Origin: Ecdyonurus torrentis
Lineage: Eukaryota; Arthropoda; Insecta; Ephemeroptera; Heptageniidae
DNA length: 64,000 nt
Direction: 5' to 3'
NCBI GenBank assembly: GCA_949318235.1
Contig: OX439129.1
Location: 30,689,243-30,753,242 of the forward strand
The position numbers were made by a program, and so were the translations under genes. The notes beneath the pieces were generated by a model that was not told the DNA's origin, did no database searches, and saw nothing but the letters and a program-made list of their open reading frames with translations. This document shows positions 1 through 12,985 of this stretch, piece after piece. Numbering within the stretch: position 1 is the first letter of the stretch; each line of letters opens with the position of its first letter.

Positions 1-89
1 TTACTTTTATGAGTGTTACTGACATCTTGTATAACATCTTCATATTTTTTTATTTCCAATCGTGCTATATTGAAGTTTTTCTTGTAGAT

Positions 90-120
<31 letters not shown>

Positions 121-1886
121 GAAAGTTATGATAATATTTGAAGCAATTTTGGGTCTGCATATCATTTTACATCAAATTTTAATATCGTGGTTCCACAAAA
201 TTGCATAAATTTTTTATTGATATTGAAAAAAACAGGAAAAAAAAAACGTTTTCAATCTAGAGTTTTAAATAAGTAGCGCAAATTTCTTTATTTCTTTTTT
301 TTTTTGGTTGGGGGGGGGGGGGGGCAATAGTATTAAATAACATACGTTATTCTTCTATAGTATATAATAATATGATAGATAATATTATTACTTTTATTCT
401 ATATTATCTGTTAAGTAGTAGATAGTGGATGACGGATGTTTAAAGCGGTATATTAAATAATTACCGAAATTTCAGTACAAATTATGAGTAAAATACAATA
501 TAAGTAAATTTGCAATGCCATATATCAATATCTGATCATATTGACACAAACGTCTTAAAACTATTAAAGATTTCAAAGACAACTGATATACAATAGTTGT
601 TATTATACTTGATGTTAGTTCACAAACGCTGCATACTGTAAAATGCATTATTCTACTAGCTGTATAAACTTTTCATCAAGTAATAATAAGTTTTAAGTGC
701 TTCATAACGTAGCTAACAGTCTTTATAATGATAATAGCTCTAGATATTGTCGTTAAAAGCAATAATGTAATCAGTACAAGTCGTTATAATATGTAATTTC
801 TCAAACATGTTTAAGCTTGCATTTTTTTTTTTTTTTTTTTTACTTTTTTTCCATCATCAGAGATTGGATGTTTAATAATGAGAAAAAAATGTCACAAAAA
901 GTTCAATCCCCAGACTGGAGTATGTATAAAAGTAAAATAATAATAATTGTAAAAAGATCCGGTATCTACGTACGTATCATTGTTGGAAAAAATTAACCCT
1001 GAATATTTTAACTTGCGTCATCTCCTTAAAAAAAGCTGAATACAATTATGTGACTTTACAAATGTAATGAAAATAGAATTGAAATATGATAATAATAACA
1101 ATTTGAGGTTAAGTTAATATTACGACGCAATTTTATTTCTTTTCTTATGAGATGACAAAATATTTATGAACTTTTTATTTGATTACATTATAAAAAAAAA
1201 AAAAAAAAAAAAAAAGTGAACAGAGAAGACCTTGAATTGCATTTTTCTTTATTTAATTGAAGAAAAAAAGAAAGGAAAGAAACAAAGAAAATTAAATTAT
1301 ACCTCTACTGTACATAACTTAATAAAGAAAATTTAATAAATTCAAGTATTGTATAATATATATATATATAATAAGAAACTTTTTATATAAATAAAATATA
1401 CCCAGATTATTACTCTTTTTTTTTTCAATTAAAAAAAGCCTATCAAAAAAAATTCCATTTGTCAACAATTAGAAAGAAAAAACCAATCAAAAAGCTTTTT
1501 TAAAGACGTATAATAAAACAAAAGAACGTTAAGTGAGATAGAAAGAAAGAATAAGATGATGATGATGAAGACAAGTAAATTGAAAGTTTTACTCTTGGTA
1601 ATTGCATTTCAAACTTTTTTTTTTTTTTTTTTTTTTTTTTGTAGTGGTAGTAGTAGCTTGGGCAACTGTGTCCTATGGCATTGTCACTATTGAGAGCGGA
1701 AATAGACAAGAAAAAAAAGAAGTCTTTTGAGCAAGTGCGAGCCTTATGGCTGTACGAAATGTGATCTTGTCTGCAAGAAAACTCAATACACGCATCCCTT
1801 GCTGCATTGTGACGTCATAATCGAGAGAAGCAAGAAAAAAAATGTGACTTTAATAAAAGATAAGAAGAATAAAAAATAAAGCTTTT

Positions 1887-1940
<54 letters not shown>

Positions 1941-1985
1941 AACATAAACTTATGAAGTTTAATAATATTATAAATACCTTGCATT

Positions 1986-2020
<35 letters not shown>

Positions 2021-5000
2021 CACATACTTTGAAAGTTTACAATAATGCAGGTTGCCAAAAACAAAAAAAATAGACAGCTTGTTATCTTAAATTTATAACA
2101 AAAGGTTAAGTCTTATTGAACCTAAACTAGAATTAAAAAGCCTGGGTCGATTTAAATCGGGCATGAATTTTTACCACTAAAGTATCACCCATTTTTTAAC
2201 ATTGGTTTTTCCATTTGATCAGCATAACCAACGAAATGGGTTTCGATTATTACTAAAATGGTTAAAAAATGAACTTAAATAAAGATTACTTTGCGTATTG
2301 CAAAGAGCATATAAAGTAACCGTTCAATAAACAACTATAATATTTCATAAATATTGAAGCAATGACACGTAGGACATGTATTTGTAAGCAAAATGACTTA
2401 GGTGCCATTCCGTGATGTTGGCAGCCTTGCGCCACCGATTAATCGAATTCTTAACTTAGAGGTGAGCTGGAGCTAACCTGTTCAATATGACGTCATATTT
2501 ATTGTTTATGTTATATAATATGTATTATTTATTATGATTCAATACAATGCAAGTCAATACATTAATGTGATAATTTGTCATACAACACTGCTATTATGAT
2601 ATAATTTTTTTTTTCGTCAACAACTTTGATAATTTTAAACATGTATATTACATTATAATATTACATGGCATGCATATTTTAGTGTCTGTGCCTGTGCACT
2701 CTTGCTGTGAAATATTTCTATCTCGTGATATGATATACATAACTTTAGGACTGACAGTACAGACCATTTCATTACATTGATAAACATATTATACGTTGTT
2801 ATATACCTTAAAAAAAAACTTTTTTATAATTTGTTTTTAGGTATTATAGTTTTTAAGACTGAAGTTCTTAATAATGTCATTTTTAAATTACATGAAAAAT
2901 ACGGATTCTTTACAAATTCATCTATTTAAACTAAAATCATGTTTTTTGTTTGTTTTTTTTTTTTTTTTTTTTTAGTATTCAAAAATTCTCTTATTTAAAT
3001 ACAATCAGAATATAATCATGTCTATTTTTACGTGTATATTTTCCATGATGATTTTTATAACTGATAAAATTAAAAATTACACATTATACCTTCTTATACT
3101 ATTAATAAATTTACATTTTTATTTAAATGTGCGTGCCAATATTAAAAAAAATGTAAAAAAAAAACTTTAATTTGTTTACCTGTGAACTTATTTTCAGTTG
3201 CGTTTTCATATCAGTAACGATATATGCGTCATATAAAAAGCACATTTATTCTACAATTACAACAATAATACTTACAAAATAATTAAAATATGTATGTTGA
3301 AATTCTTTTATAAACATAATATTTGCATTTATTATTAATAATAAATAATTAGTAATTACTAATTAGTAAAATATACATTATTTCTAGTTAAATTTAACAA
3401 TTTAATTTTTTTCTTAATATTTGTATTTATTATTTATTTATTTTAACTTCCCAAGTAATGCTAGCTCAGTACGTATAGAGGAGAATAAAAGTGTTCAAAA
3501 TTTCTGGCGCACATTTAATATTTGAGGGGAGGGGAGCGAGGGGAGCGCGGATGGCCGATGCAGCAATAGATCGAACGGCAGGTAACTCAGGATTTTTAAG
3601 TAGACTGTATATAGAAAAGTTAAGTATAACTTTCAGCAACTTTTTTTTACTTTCGTAAAAAAACGAGAATGGTGATTTATTATAACTTTAGTTTGTAATC
3701 ATCTTGTGTAACAGTTCAAAAATAGCATACTTCCGATCACTTTTTTTTTGTAAGAAATTTTAATTTAAATCAAATAAATTATAAGTAGAGAACGCTACAT
3801 AGTAAACGTTTTAGTCTAAGATTTATCATCACAAACACATTGTTTATATATTTCCCCTTCTTCGTCTTTCTTCTACCCTATATATTTTCAAAACTGCACT
3901 ATCCGATATAAACACTCTATATAAAAGACAGGAATTTATTAGTAAATAATCAAGTGAAGTATAAAAGATACGACGAAAAAAAATATATTGTCATAATCTT
4001 ATTTTCTTATCTTTTTATATAGAACATACTGTATGATGCAGCAGCACAGAATGTGGTTATAATACGAATTATATAAAATGTCATTTTATATAGTATTATA
4101 AGAAATCACCACCCTATACACTAAAGTTCTTATATAATACTATATATATATATATTCACTCACTCATTCGATTTTCAAAAAGCTTCCAGTGTGGTTTCGA
4201 TGTGTCATCTAAGTTAAGCTATATAAAGAGAGGGAGGACGTTGGAATACCTTCCTTATATAGGAAATCTCATAATGCAAAAACATCAATCATTTCTTATA
4301 ACGTCAAAGAGAATAAAAAAAGTGATTTAAAACCAATAATCTATAATTCAGATCAATACAATCTTTTTATTTAATTTTATATAATATAGGAATGCTGCAG
4401 TAATTAAAATTTCATGTTGTTAAAATTTATTTAATTATTATACTATATAAAAAAAAATTAAGTGTATTTAATAATCATTGTGTTTTATAATCTTTTCCTA
4501 TATTCTCTTTCATTTTATGTAAACTTTAATCTTGGGTCTTGTCTTAATATATAAGGTGTAAAAAGAAATAGAATTCTATTTTATAAGATGAGTAAAGGAA
4601 AAAAAAAAGTAATGAAATTCGTATAGTCTTATGCCTCTTATGTATACATTAAAAAAAAAAGAGAGCGTAATAACATTTTTTTTTATCAATGAAATTTATA
4701 TTTATTTGACTTTCAAAATTAAATTCGCCTTGAGGTATTTTAAGTTAAAAAAAAAAAGTGATATAATATAATTTAGATAGACATTTCTTACAAAACTTAT
4801 TAAAACTGTGTGTATATAAGAAAGAGAAGAAAAGCTAAAAAATAAAATAAAAAGAAGGCAAAAGCATAGACCTGAACTGAAGCAAAAGTAAGGTCTTCTT
4901 CTACTTCTTGTAACGTATAATAGAACGATGTTGCGTTCGTTCTCTGTTAGTCACCCGGGACACGTTTCGTGTCTGCAAAACTTTGCATACTTTTTGCCTC

Positions 5001-5931
5001 TCTTACACATTCATTACATGTAAAAACTATCCTCCCTCATGATATTAGCCCATGATAAGATATGACCTAAGAAATTTTCATTTATGCATTCCATATACGT
5101 AACGTTTTACAGTTTTTTTTTTTTTTTTTTTTTTAATACAAATAATTAAATTTTAATGCAAATTTTACTGTATGTTTAAGTCTCTTATAAAAAATAGTAT
5201 ATGATTAATAAGAAGAAATTTTTTTTTTACTTTTATGTTGTACTTTTTTGTTTTAATCAACATATTTGCTAATTATGGTATAGTAAATCTGATGTTAAGT
5301 TTTAAATTACTTATTCAAACAGTATTATTATCATAATATTTATATTATTATATAATATAGACGCACTTAAATCAACATAATTATATAATATAATTTATAC
5401 ATTTTATTATGGAAAAGGTAAATATTATATTTGTTTGAAATGACAATAATGGAAGAAAAAAAAATCTATTTATCCCTTTGTTTATATAAAATAATTTATT
5501 GGGAAATACTGTTTTTATTTAATTCTCTCTCTCTCTCTCTCTCTATTTTTTTTTTAAGCAGTAAAATTCTTTCACTGTGAAGATTAAATTCATTGGTAAA
5601 TCCCAAACAACAGTGTTGGTAGATATAACATATATACGTGCTGTGCTGTATATACCATACTTGCCTCCTCATTTCATTATTCAACTAAAGCTTCTCGTTT
5701 TCACATACAACACACGTTTGCTAAAATTTAGACTACTATAACAGAAATATAAACATTTTATATAAAACCGGAGAATTTGAGTCTCAAATTTTGAAACCTA
5801 GTATAGGTATAAAGTATGTGAAGTGTATTTTGTGGTGTTTCTGACTGTTACAATTGTTAAATATTACACAAAGTAGAAAGAGATCGGGTTTTAAAAGAGC
5901 GGGTACTATCTACCTATGTATGTACTGTATG

Positions 5932-5935
<4 letters not shown>
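1..5935. other. AT-rich non-coding block
   Basis: Contains short (GA)n tracts (about 90-119 and 1892-1936), several poly-T runs of 20-30 bp, a poly-G run near 311-323, TGACGTCA at 1810 and 2488, and the GC-rich patch at 3515-3590. No supported gene. Confidence 0.7.
3551..3581 (+). CDS. Possible short first coding exon (weak)
   Basis: Inside an unusually GC- and CpG-rich patch (about 3515-3590), an ATG in good context (GCGCGGATGG) opens a frame MADAAIDRTA that runs into a donor-like GTAACT at 3582. This is what a first exon of a plus-strand gene would look like, but no second exon is seen and the frame is only 10 codons. No family is recognised. Confidence 0.15.

Positions 5936-6025
<90 letters not shown>
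5936..6025 (+). repeat. (TA)n microsatellite, 90 bp
   Basis: Uninterrupted TA run, the first long dinucleotide array from the left edge of the window. Confidence 0.96.
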
Positions 6026-6026
<1 letters not shown>

Positions 6027-9000
6027 TAGAAAATGCTGTAAAATATACATTTCAACTCTCAAAACTAAATATTGTATACATTTAAAGCTTTTAAAACATA
6101 AATTATAAAAAAATATATAATATTTTTATTTTGTTTGTACTAATTTCCGTATAAAATTTTTAACTATAAAAGTTTTTGTTTTCCGACTGTACGTTTAAAA
6201 TTTGTTTATTACGTAAAATTAGTTAAAAAAAAAAAGTTGAACATAGTGCTATTTATGAGAATAATATTTTATAGTGACGATGAAGCGTTGACGTGTTAAA
6301 AAACAGCAGACACCATAATGTGATATTTCATTTTATTACGTATACACATACGTAAAACTTGAAATGTTGAGATATATATATAAATATATATTTTTACGCC
6401 GATACCTGTCTGTGACAGGTGTTAAGGAATTGAATAGTGTTATTTTTTTTATTATTATTTTATTCAAGTAAAATATTTTTGTAACAAAATATATTCAGAG
6501 GTGTTGTATTATGATGTATAAATTATATACAAAATATTTTCATCTCTCTTTCTCTCATTTTGCATTTCACATATCAGAGTTTTCAGTTCAATGATTTTTT
6601 GTACGGTCTGTCAAAAATATTTATTTCGTTCATCATAATAACTCTTTTTTTATTCTCCATATAGATATAAATATAAATCAAATTTAAGTTTACTAGCATT
6701 TTGCTGTCCTAAAAAACAGTCAAGCAATAAATTATTCACATAGAAGGATTAAAATTTTATTGTTAAAAATTGAAATCATAGTTATATAAAGTTATTTAAA
6801 AGCATTTATTATATTATAAAAAAGTTCAATAATATATCACGTTTAAAATAAAAAGCAATTTGTTTTGAAATGTAAATGATATTATACAGTACAGTATAGT
6901 AATAGAACATGCAATGTTCATATTATATAATTTAGAAAAACATATTTCATTGACTAGTTTGACTTATAATTATCTTCTAACTTTACTATATGAAGTATAG
7001 TATACTATATTATATAATTTATTAATGAAATAAAAAATTATGAATGAATTACTATTATATCTATATAGAATGAATGAAAGTTTTAAGTTTTGAAAGGTTA
7101 AAATATTATAATTACTATATATACAAAATAGAGTAAGTAATTTATTTTTAAAATATCATGTTCTCGTAATAAGCGCGTGCCTAACTCGTGTTTGAAAAAT
7201 CCTCCACGCGAACAAACTTTTGTCTTAGGTTTGTACAATACTATGTACAATTTAAGTACCCTAGTCTGGATAACGTTATGGAGTCTCGTATTTATAAAGT
7301 TCGCGGTTTAAAATACAAATGAGAGGGGGGTCACATTTCCTCATTATATTGCCTTATTTCTCTCTCTCTCTCTCCCCCCCCCCCCTCCCTTTGTATGGGT
7401 GCATGTGGCACCAAGTTCAGTGTTTGGCCTATGCAGTTGTTTTTACAGAACCTAATTATATGCAGTCACGAAACACACTGTCAAAAACACGCACCCTCTC
7501 TCCCTTTCTCTTATATTACTCATTTCTCCATTTGTGCACCCTTTGTATAAAACCAAGAAAAAAAACACACAATTTAGATTTATATAACGTTTGAGTAAAT
7601 AGCTCATTTTTCAAATTGTATAGTAATAACAATATATTATTATAATGTAAATTCTTTTATACATAGGAAATAATTTGCATGTAATTGTATTAAATTAGGC
7701 GTCAATCAGATAATAAAGTCGTATGTTAAAATTCAGTAAACCTTTTGTATATAATGTAAATTACAAACTTTAATGACACAACAAAAATCTAAATATAGTA
7801 TATTATTTATAATTAATCTAAATTACAATTTAGTCTTTTAATTATATTACTTTTTACGTGTATACATTAAAATGTATATATGAAAACTTTTTTTTTTTTT
7901 TTTTTTTTTTTTTGAAAATACCGTAAAGCTAAAATTATATTTAAGCTTAATAATAAACGCTTTAATTATGCAAATAACTTTTTATGACTGACAACATTAT
8001 ATTATATATTTTTATTTTATTTTATATAAATTTTATTTTTCCATATCATTAATTATTAACAATATAACAATAATGTAGTGACATTAATTAAAATTTAATT
8101 ACATTCTAAAATTATTAACTTCATGTCTACGTTAGCTAAAATGCTTTTCATCTTCCATCAAAATTATGTTTTAATAATTACATTATTATTATTTATCATT
8201 ATTTTATATATATATGTACAAGGTAGCATCGAAAGACATTGTTATATTAAGAATTAGTCTTATATGATGATAAATTATTATTATATACACAGTATTTAAT
8301 ATTGTAAAAAAATGTTATATATTATCTTTTTTGTCTTTAAAAATTTTAAAATTATAGATTTAGGTCATCGATGTTTGCAAATTAATGTCACCCACTTTGT
8401 ACTTGAGTCTTGCTTGCGCTTGCCTACTTACTGCAATAGCTATATGTACTGCAATTCTGTATGCAGTAAATGCAGTTTATATATTGAAATTCTCTTCCAT
8501 CTATAATGACGTCAGTATATCACATTTAATATGTTCAATCAATTTTAATTAAGATTTTTAACTTCATGATATAAATCAATCGATGCGTATTGCGTATAAT
8601 GTAATTTATTATACGCTCTTAAAATGACATTTTTAGTATATAAAATAAAACGCCACATTGCTACAAAATATTAATTAAAATAAATTAGAAATATGGTTCC
8701 CCTTTTTAATACAAAGATTATATCTTCTTCTTTTTTTTTTTTTTTTTTTTGTTCTTGTAATAATAATGGATGATAAAAATAAACATCTTACTCGTCAGTT
8801 AATTAATTCCATGAAGTCAACTTTAAAGAAAGGAAGTAATTTTTAACAATTGACTTAAGGCTTTTTTTTATTTTTTTTTTATCATTATTTGTTTCTTCGC
8901 AAAATTTTTTGTATCTAATTATTATTTTTTTTTCTACTTCTTTGTTATTAAATCAACACTGTCTTTCAAAAAAGTTATGTTTTTTTTATCAAAATTTCTT

Positions 9001-12000
9001 TCGAAAGTATTAATCAAATAATAACATTGATAAATACAAAAAAAAAAACAAAAAAAAATCCCAAGACATCTTCAGAAAGAAAAATTAGATAATAAATGAA
9101 ATCACGTGTAAAAATTTCTATATAGAGAAATTTAAACAAAATTAATATTTACACAACATAGCTTTTATTTAGTGATTCATTTAAATAAAGCTTTAATTAT
9201 TATTATTATTAGTTTTATTAATATAGTCATCACAATTTTCCATTTGTTCAAATTTTATACACTTTGTTAAAAATTTACATATTTAAGTATTTTATTGTAA
9301 TTATTTTATAAAATGTATGCGAGTGGGATGTTATATTGTATATGTCATTACTAATTGACATTTTCTGCTCTCTGCGTAATTCAATAATCAAAAATATTCA
9401 TGTGACGTTCTCATTATATATAATATGAACTACATGCAGAGTATATTATTTAATTAAGAGAGTAATTAATGTTATAACGGAACCAGCTGATTAAATTTTG
9501 ACAATGTATTTAGGATGAAAACGTTATTATAAGTTTTTGTAATATTAAAATTATAATATGATATGCATACACTACAATTTTTAATTATTCAAAATATTTT
9601 GATCTTATTTTGATTTATGGGTATATATATATATATATATTTTTTTTTTTGATGGTGAACTCCAATATATTTCATTAGCGTCATACTGTAAATATGACAT
9701 ACATTTTTGAATAATTAAAATTCAAATCGAGTATAAAGTATTATAATAGAGATAACGATTAGGGGTGTATAAATTAGGTAACAGTCCTGAGTGATAACAA
9801 CCCTTATAGTATATAATTCACATTCAACTGCGGAAAAAAACAAACGGTTCTTTACATATTACTTAGTTAAACTTTTACTTACACTTGCAAATTACAAAAG
9901 AAAATATAAGTTGTATATATAGTTGTTAAAAACCAGAATCGCATGTCTAGGGATTTATTTGGTATGTGTTATGTGTGAGCTAATTCTTATTCCGTATGAG
10001 TAATGTGCAGAACTTACAAGTATTAAACAAGAAAATAGCATTAAAAAAAAAAATCAGATATTGCTGCTGACATGGCTTTAAAGATATTATATTTCAGTAT
10101 GTCGTCCATAAAAAATTGTTATAGTGATCTAAGGAATTTTTTTTAAGGGTCATGGTAAGAGGTTCAATTACTTTAACTTATATTTCTTGCTGAGTATTAT
10201 AAAATTGTTTTACAATCCATGTACGCATGAAGTGTTTTTCAATTCTTTTTCACTTTTTCCCCCCCCCCCCCCCCGTTATCTATAGTAAGTTTGTCATTTT
10301 TATCTTTATTTGCAAAAAGATTTCACAAGTTTATCAATATAGGAACTAATATATAGAAATATTGAGCAAACTAAATTTAAGTCAGAATTTTTGCATGGTG
10401 TATATTATTGTATTCCCCTTTTTTTATATTCTTATAACATATATAACATTATAAAATTATTTACCCCTCATCGTGCATCGTTTCTTAGTTCAGTAGACCG
10501 TTTCAAGGTTATATTATTTATTTTTATCAATTCCGGTTTTTACATAGAGTAAAGAAAAAAGGTATAGATATTAACAACATTGTTTTATTCATATATAGCA
10601 AATTTTATATATTTTTATTTTTATATATAATTGTACGCGTATTAACTAATTTCTTATATAGGAAATATGAATTTTAGATACATACAGTATATTATTATAT
10701 ATAGAACTCTTTGCATGGGGAAAAGGTTAAACTAACAAAGCCTGCTATCATTCCCACACAAAATTTCAAAACCAATAATAATTTAGATAGCTTTGAGGGT
10801 TTATCTTTTACCCTATCGTACTAATTATTATTACAATAATATAACTCATGAGAATATAATAATGTATAAAATGAAAGCGTGGTATATGATTTTTGTTATT
10901 GTTGTTATAATTGAAAGTAAGAGACACCAAAAGTAGCTATAATTAAAACAAAAGTGCTTTTTTTTTAAGTTATCCATAACAGCTAGTAAATATTATAAAC
11001 CTGTTTTCAAATCCAAACTATACGTATACATAGAAAGTTTGCACAAGTAAATGTCCTTATATATATTATTAGCATTTTTACATCATACGTACTTTTTTAG
11101 GAAGGGGAAATATTAATACGATTATTATGATTAATCTAACAAGAGGAAAATTTCAACTGATAAAACAAAGTACTACGTCGTGGGTATTATGATTCAAATC
11201 ATCATCATAGTGACTCAAATTAACAAATACATAACCACGCATCTTTGAATGTAATAAGCTGCTAGAAATTTTGTGACGTCATGATTATAAAAAGAGATAA
11301 AAAAAAAAGTTAATAGTGAAACCTCAGCTGACAGGCTTGGCACTGTCTACTTATTTAGATTGGTTTAAACAGTACCACGTGATCAGTGGTGTGACGTTAA
11401 GTAAACCAATCAGAAAGGAATAAATTACGTACGATACAAAACTCTGGCAGGTGAGCAAAAGGTAGGGGGTACCCATTCTCGCGATACTGTTCCATCTGAA
11501 TAACACATGCAAGGTTTTATAACTGGCTTCCCGCCACAAAAATATTCTAATAATGTAGGGGAAAAAATGACTAGCCAAGAATGCATTTTTTTTAAAGAAA
11601 GGAAAAGAGGGGAAGCTTCTTTTTTTTTTTTTTATTAAGGGGAAGATAATAATAACGTTGTTGCACTTTTGTAATTGTCATGCCGACAAGGGCAAGGTAA
11701 AAAAATTTGTTACCTTTATATAGTGGGGAGAATTTAGTATATTGAATACTTGAAATAAATTCAATGGTATATAAAATATTTTGAATGAAATATTGTTAAC
11801 ATAACTGTTGAGAAATCTGCAATATTTTTCATTCATTCAATCTTGTCAATGAATGAGCTTGCCAATGATATTTTTTATATCTGCAAAATGTAAACAATGG
11901 ATTTAAAAAAAAAAAGAAGGGTGATGAATTTTAATTAAAATGCTTACTAATCTCGTAAATTTATTACACTTCTCTTATTTTTATCATTATTTTAGTGCAC

Positions 12001-12623
12001 ACAGTGGAAACTTATTTTATGATTGACGAGTAGGGGATTACGCTGAACGAAAAAAGTTCAACGCAAATGCAAGAGAAATTTATAGAAGGTAAAAAATATG
12101 AAATGTATTTTGTTAAAATTTAAAACAGCTTGCATTTTTAAGATATCTACAAACTGCATTTGACGTTTAATTTAAAAAGCTTGAAAAATATTAAATTTAA
12201 GAAAAAAATGCTCTTATACTTGACCTCAATATTGAATAAAATGTGACAGGAAAGCACGTTTAAAAAAATATGTAAATCAAGCTCGTGAGAATAAATTGAA
12301 TACAACAAAATCAATCATCATAATTTTGTCGCTCAATCATATAATAATAATAATATTTCTTACTTTAAAATAAGAAGTTATAAATAGATTGTAAAAAGGT
12401 TTAAGTAATTTCTCTTGATTAAGACTATAAAAAAACTGCGTACATGGCGAAAAAAAAAAAGAAGGGGTATATATATAAAAAAAAAAGAAACTGTACAAGA
12501 AAAAAAAAGTATATAGAGTGAGTGGTTCTTTCTCTCTCAATCTATTTTATAAGAGGCTCACCGTGAGATGGGATAGTAAGAGAGAAGTAAAAGAAAAGAA
12601 GAAGAAAGTAGAGAAAAAAAGGA

Positions 12624-12626
<3 letters not shown>
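6026..12626. other. AT-rich non-coding block
   Basis: Mostly unique AT-rich sequence with poly-T, poly-C (about 7374-7384 and 10260-10274) and short TA tracts. TGACGTCA occurs at 8507 and 11274. The only moderately GC-rich part is 11330-11550, around the palindrome at 11358. No supported gene. Confidence 0.7.
11358..11411. repeat. Imperfect palindrome with E-box centre
   Basis: GATTGGTTTA (11358-11367) pairs with TAAACCAATC (11402-11411). Inside, ACCAC-g-TGATCA-GTGGT forms a second stem containing CACGTG. CCAAT boxes lie in both arms. Could be a decayed mobile element or a chance cluster. Confidence 0.5.

Positions 12627-12703
<77 letters not shown>
12627..12703 (+). repeat. (GA)n microsatellite, 77 bp
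   Basis: GA run. A (TC)n tract of about 58 bp follows at 12925-12982, so the two could pair as a long hairpin across 220 bp. Confidence 0.96.
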
Positions 12704-12707
<4 letters not shown>

Positions 12708-12922
12708 AAGAGATGAAGTTCTCTTTTCTCTTTTACTCGACGCCCAATCAGTTTCTACGCAGCGGAACAAAGGCCTCGAACTTTTGACTGTAAGGGAAGT
12801 AACTTCTCTGTATACTTGCCATCAGCTAAGACTATAGCCATAGCACCCACACCAATCACTTCAATCGGAGAAAACACCCTAACAAAAGTCAAGACCACCC
12901 GTTCACAACAACCCTACTGTAT

Positions 12923-12982
<60 letters not shown>

Positions 12983-12985
<3 letters not shown>

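Noticed and set aside
2170..2280. Possible inverted repeat around CATTTTTTAAC / GTTAAAAAATG
   Set aside because: Only 11 bp of AT-rich complementarity with no terminal motif or target duplication; likely chance in this composition.
7319..7594. 91-codon plus-strand open frame
   Set aside because: Rich in low-complexity pyrimidine codons (CT and CCC runs), no splice context and no domain.
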